From an uncultured Collinsella sp. (GTDB lineage: Bacteria; Actinomycetota; Coriobacteriia; Coriobacteriales; Coriobacteriaceae), in contig CABUSL010000032.1 of assembly GCA_902494295.1 (NCBI GenBank), positions 1 through 16,704 of the forward strand: DNA of 16,704 bases, given 5' to 3'. Within the stretch, counting starts at the first letter, position 1; every line of letters starts with the position of its first letter. This document shows, one piece after another, positions 15,016 to 16,704 of this stretch. A program made the translations under genes and the position numbers. Below the pieces are notes generated by a model. That model made no database searches and was not told where the DNA came from. It worked only from the letters and a program-made list of their open reading frames with translations.

Positions 15016-15159
15016 AAAAACATGCTCCAAAACAACGATTCAGCAGCTCAAACGCAAAAGGACCAACCGCACAGACGGCTCGAGCCCAAGGCGCCGTAAT
15101 CGTCCGACACGATTTTTGTAATGTCAAGACTGGAATCCACAAAGTGCCGCTTTATGATG

Positions 15160-15310
15160 TAGGTATTCCGCCCCCCGCGGAGCAACTGGGTGAACCGTCG
15201 CGTTTATTTAGGGAGCCCACACAGTCGTACCTAGTACAGGTATCCTTCGTTGTTAAGGACGCTGGAACAGTCGATGAGGGCACCCACCTGTTTTAGGTGG
15301 GTTCATTTTC
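15160..15310 (+). ncRNA. Candidate structured RNA ending in a terminator (unassigned; 6S-like or leader element)
   Basis: A TATGAT -10-like box (15153-15158) precedes a GC-rich stretch full of short helices: TACCT-agtac-AGGTA (15228-15242), TCCTT-cgttgtt-AAGGA (15243-15259), and possible TGGGT/GCCCA pairing around 15187-15219. A perfect 8-bp hairpin with 5-nt loop closes it (15282-15302), followed by TCATTTTC. No ORF of convincing coding character runs through it. The size of about 150 nt is compatible with a small RNA such as 6S RNA or with a cis-regulatory leader of the downstream transferase gene. I could not match it to a family by eye. The -35 is weak. Confidence 0.45.
15282..15302 (+). 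terminator. Terminator hairpin of the structured RNA
   Basis: ACCCACCT (15282-15289) pairs perfectly with AGGTGGGT (15295-15302) around GTTTT. The tail TCATTTTC is moderately U-rich on the plus strand; the minus strand has no T-run. The left arm is also complementary to TGGGTG at 15187-15192, so it could be held in an alternative fold. Confidence 0.7.
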
Positions 15311-15440
15311 GTAACGTGGGGGGTGGTTTTCTTTTGCCGAAAATCGCCATTGCAAATCCCGTCAAGATCCCCAAAAGGCACCAGGCAGAGCCCACTATCA
15401 CTCGAATATCTGGTAAGCGCGTGATTATCGCTGCGTGCAA
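15303..15440 (-). CDS. Possible 45-codon single-helix membrane peptide
   Basis: On the minus strand TTG at 15440 opens a 45-codon frame ending in TGA at 15303-15305. The centre (about residues 14-34, VIVGSAWCLLGILTGFAMAIF) is a plausible membrane helix, followed by a basic GKRKPPPTLRK tail, the topology expected for an inner-membrane small protein. A G-rich ribosome-like site (AAAGGGGGG) lies nine bases upstream, and a CATAAT box lies just beyond it. Against it: TTG start, AT-ending codons (ATA, TTA, AGA) unlike the neighbours, and no family recognised. It could be a relic or chance. The remaining stretches of the 526-bp gap (15016-15152, 15441-15541) show nothing clear. Confidence 0.25.
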   Translation of the reverse strand: MHAAIITRLPDIRVIVGSAWCLLGILTGFAMAIFGKRKPPPTLRK

Positions 15441-15541
15441 TTACATGCACCCCCCTTTGTCGAGTATTATGGTTCGGCTATGCCCTTTGCGCATGGCGTT
15501 CTTCTAACCTTTTCCTTCGACGCTTGGCGGTTTTTAAATTC

Positions 15542-16633
15542 ATGGCTTCATCCCCGAGCTACATACCGTACCTATGCGTGGCAGCGGCGGCCTTTATCAC
15601 GACCTTCCTCGCGGTGCCCCTGGTCAAGCGCTTGGCAATTAAGCTCGATGCCGTCGACTATCCTTCTAAGCGCCGCATCAACACCAAGCCCATCCCGCGT
15701 TTGGGCGGAACGGCGGTGTTTTTGGGCCTGGTCGTTGCCTGTATTGTGCAAATCCTAGGCACCTGGTACCTGGGTTGGCCGCCCGTTTTGGTGCCCCACC
15801 CCCGTCTGCACATCAGCTACCCCATACTTGCGCTTTCTTTTACCGTCATCTTTGCGACCGGCGCTATCGACGACGTCTTCCAGCTCACGCCCAAGCAAAA
15901 GCTGGCCGGACAGGTCCTCGCCGCGCTTATCGCCTGCATGGGCGGCCTAAAAATCGGCGTCATCGTCAACCCGTTTGCTCCCGGCGAGATCATGCTCGGA
16001 TGGCTCGCCTACCCCATTACCGTGATCTATCTGGTGGCATTCACCAACATCATTAACCTCATCGACGGCCTCGACGGCTTGGCCACGGGCATCTGCGGCA
16101 TCGCGTCGTTCACCATGTTTTCGATGGCCGTTCTCTCGGGCCGCATCGACGCCGCCGCGCTCTCCATTGCGCTCTTTGGCGCCTGTCTAGCCTTTTTGCG
16201 CTACAACTTCAACCCCGCCAGCATCTTCTTGGGCGACTCGGGGTCGCTGTTGCTGGGCTTTGCGCTGGGCTCCATCTCGCTGCTCAACGTGAGCCGCACC
16301 GCCGCACTCACCTCGCTTATCATCCCGCTCATCGTTGCCGGCGTGCCTATCATCGACACGTTTAGCGCCATCGTGCGCCGCAAGCGCGCCCACATTAGCA
16401 TCGGGCAGGCCGACAAGGGCCACATCCACCACCGCCTGATCCAAGAGGGCTACAACCAAAAGCAAGCCGTGCTGCTCATCTACGCCTGGTGCATCATGCT
16501 TTCGGCCGGTGCCGCCGCGATCAACCAGGTCGAGGTGCCCATGCGTGTGCTCATCTTTACCGTGCTCGCCATTGGCTCGGCGGCCCGTTGCTCTTTTGCA
16601 GCGCGACTTCGTAGCTGTTCTCGTTTGGCATGA
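15542..16633 (+). CDS. WecA/TagO/Rfe-type polyprenyl-phosphate N-acetylhexosamine-1-phosphate transferase (glycosyltransferase family 4)
   Basis: Integral membrane enzyme that moves a sugar-1-phosphate, usually GlcNAc-1-P, from its UDP form to undecaprenyl phosphate, starting wall or surface glycan assembly. The frame from ATG 15542 encodes 363 residues and about ten hydrophobic segments. Signatures in order: RRINTKPIPRLGG (44-56), AIDDVFQL (108-115, Asp pair D110/D111), NIINLIDGLDGLATG (169-183), FLGDSGSLLLGF (229-240) and HIHHRLIQEG (294-303), which together place it in the MraY/WecA superfamily and, by the HIHHRL motif, nearer WecA/TagO than MraY. No good ribosome site precedes the ATG; a TTG six codons earlier is the alternative. 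The last 18 residues (AARCSFAARLRSCSRLA) look unlike a normal C-terminus and may reflect a frameshift near 16580. The sugar and acceptor glycan are not determined by sequence. Confidence 0.92.
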   Translation: MASSPSYIPYLCVAAAAFITTFLAVPLVKRLAIKLDAVDYPSKRRINTKPIPRLGGTAVFLGLVVACIVQILGTWYLGWPPVLVPHPRLHISYPILALSFTVIFATGAIDDVFQLTPKQKLAGQVLAALIACMGGLKIGVIVNPFAPGEIMLGWLAYPITVIYLVAFTNIINLIDGLDGLATGICGIASFTMFSMAVLSGRIDAAALSIALFGACLAFLRYNFNPASIFLGDSGSLLLGFALGSISLLNVSRTAALTSLIIPLIVAGVPIIDTFSAIVRRKRAHISIGQADKGHIHHRLIQEGYNQKQAVLLIYAWCIMLSAGAAAINQVEVPMRVLIFTVLAIGSAARCSFAARLRSCSRLA

Positions 16634-16704
16634 TTGCTCCTAACGTATGTTCATGGGTCAAGATGATAACGCGTTTATTGGAGGGGCGGTGCGTAAGTAG
16701 GCGA
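16634..16704 (+). other. Right-edge stretch after the transferase gene
   Basis: No terminator is seen in these 71 bp. An ATG at 16647 opens a 17-codon frame (MFMGQDDNAFIGGAVRK) ending in TAG at 16698-16700, and GGAGGGGC at about 16680-16687 looks like a ribosome site. The next gene therefore probably starts at or just past the edge. In Mycobacterium tuberculosis the equivalent gene (rfe) is followed by an AtpI-like gene and the ATP synthase operon; the same may hold here. Confidence 0.25.

Noticed and set aside
15190..15215. GGGTGAACCG-like sequence resembling a T-box or c-di-AMP riboswitch core
   Set aside because: Only a short stretch is similar. The specifier-loop and T-loop elements of a T-box and the other ydaO conserved blocks are missing, so I did not name a riboswitch class.
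15250..15507. 85-codon plus-strand ORF between the structured RNA and the transferase gene
   Set aside because: It starts inside the structured RNA and reads through its terminator. Composition is not like a protein, and there is no ribosome site.

Overview
The window looks like chromosomal DNA of a high-GC, gut-type member of the Coriobacteriia (Actinomycetota), most likely Collinsella or a close relative. The evidence is the Rho factor with a very long Ala/Lys/Arg-rich N-terminal extension, a stand-alone CarD/CdnL-type regulator, GC-rich codon use, and intergenic hairpins of the kind I associate with Collinsella. The genus is an inference from protein character, not from a database search. 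Almost everything is core housekeeping content. I see no phage, IS transposase, CRISPR array, toxin-antitoxin pair or defence locus.

Layout. On the minus strand from the left: an unrecognised two-helix membrane protein running off the left edge (1-643, promoter at 780-808); rho (955-3528, terminator 888-916, candidate promoter 3672-3699); a 526-bp gap holding a 150-bp fold-back repeat (3783-3932); and argS (4055-5908, terminator 3979-4009). Divergent from argS on the plus strand are a CarD-family gene (6251-6736) and an HD-domain hydrolase gene (6845-7444). Each of these two is closed by a nearly identical 41-bp hairpin.

The centre carries proline and NAD metabolism: proA (7515-8801, minus), a proline-iminopeptidase-like alpha/beta hydrolase (8914-10332, plus) sitting between proA and proB, then proB (10542-11669, minus) and a nicotinate phosphoribosyltransferase (11749-13254, minus). 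A large 98-nt fold-back lies between the hydrolase and proB. Upstream of pncB on the minus strand come a small coiled-coil, tail-anchored protein (13337-13789) and tRNA-Ala(CGC) (13854-13926), the latter with a clear promoter and terminator.

The right part has a PflA/PflX-like radical SAM protein (14077-15015, minus). Next is a 526-bp gap with a structured RNA and terminator (about 15160-15310) and a possible 45-codon single-helix ORF on the minus strand. It ends with a WecA/TagO-type polyprenyl-phosphate sugar-1-phosphate transferase (15542-16633, plus) that starts cell-envelope glycan synthesis. In other actinobacteria this gene leads into the ATP synthase operon, which I would expect beyond the right edge.

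I found no convincing new multi-gene system. The most interesting items are the disordered basic Rho extension, the structured RNA with a possible terminator/anti-terminator switch, the two fold-back elements, and the proA-hydrolase-proB arrangement.
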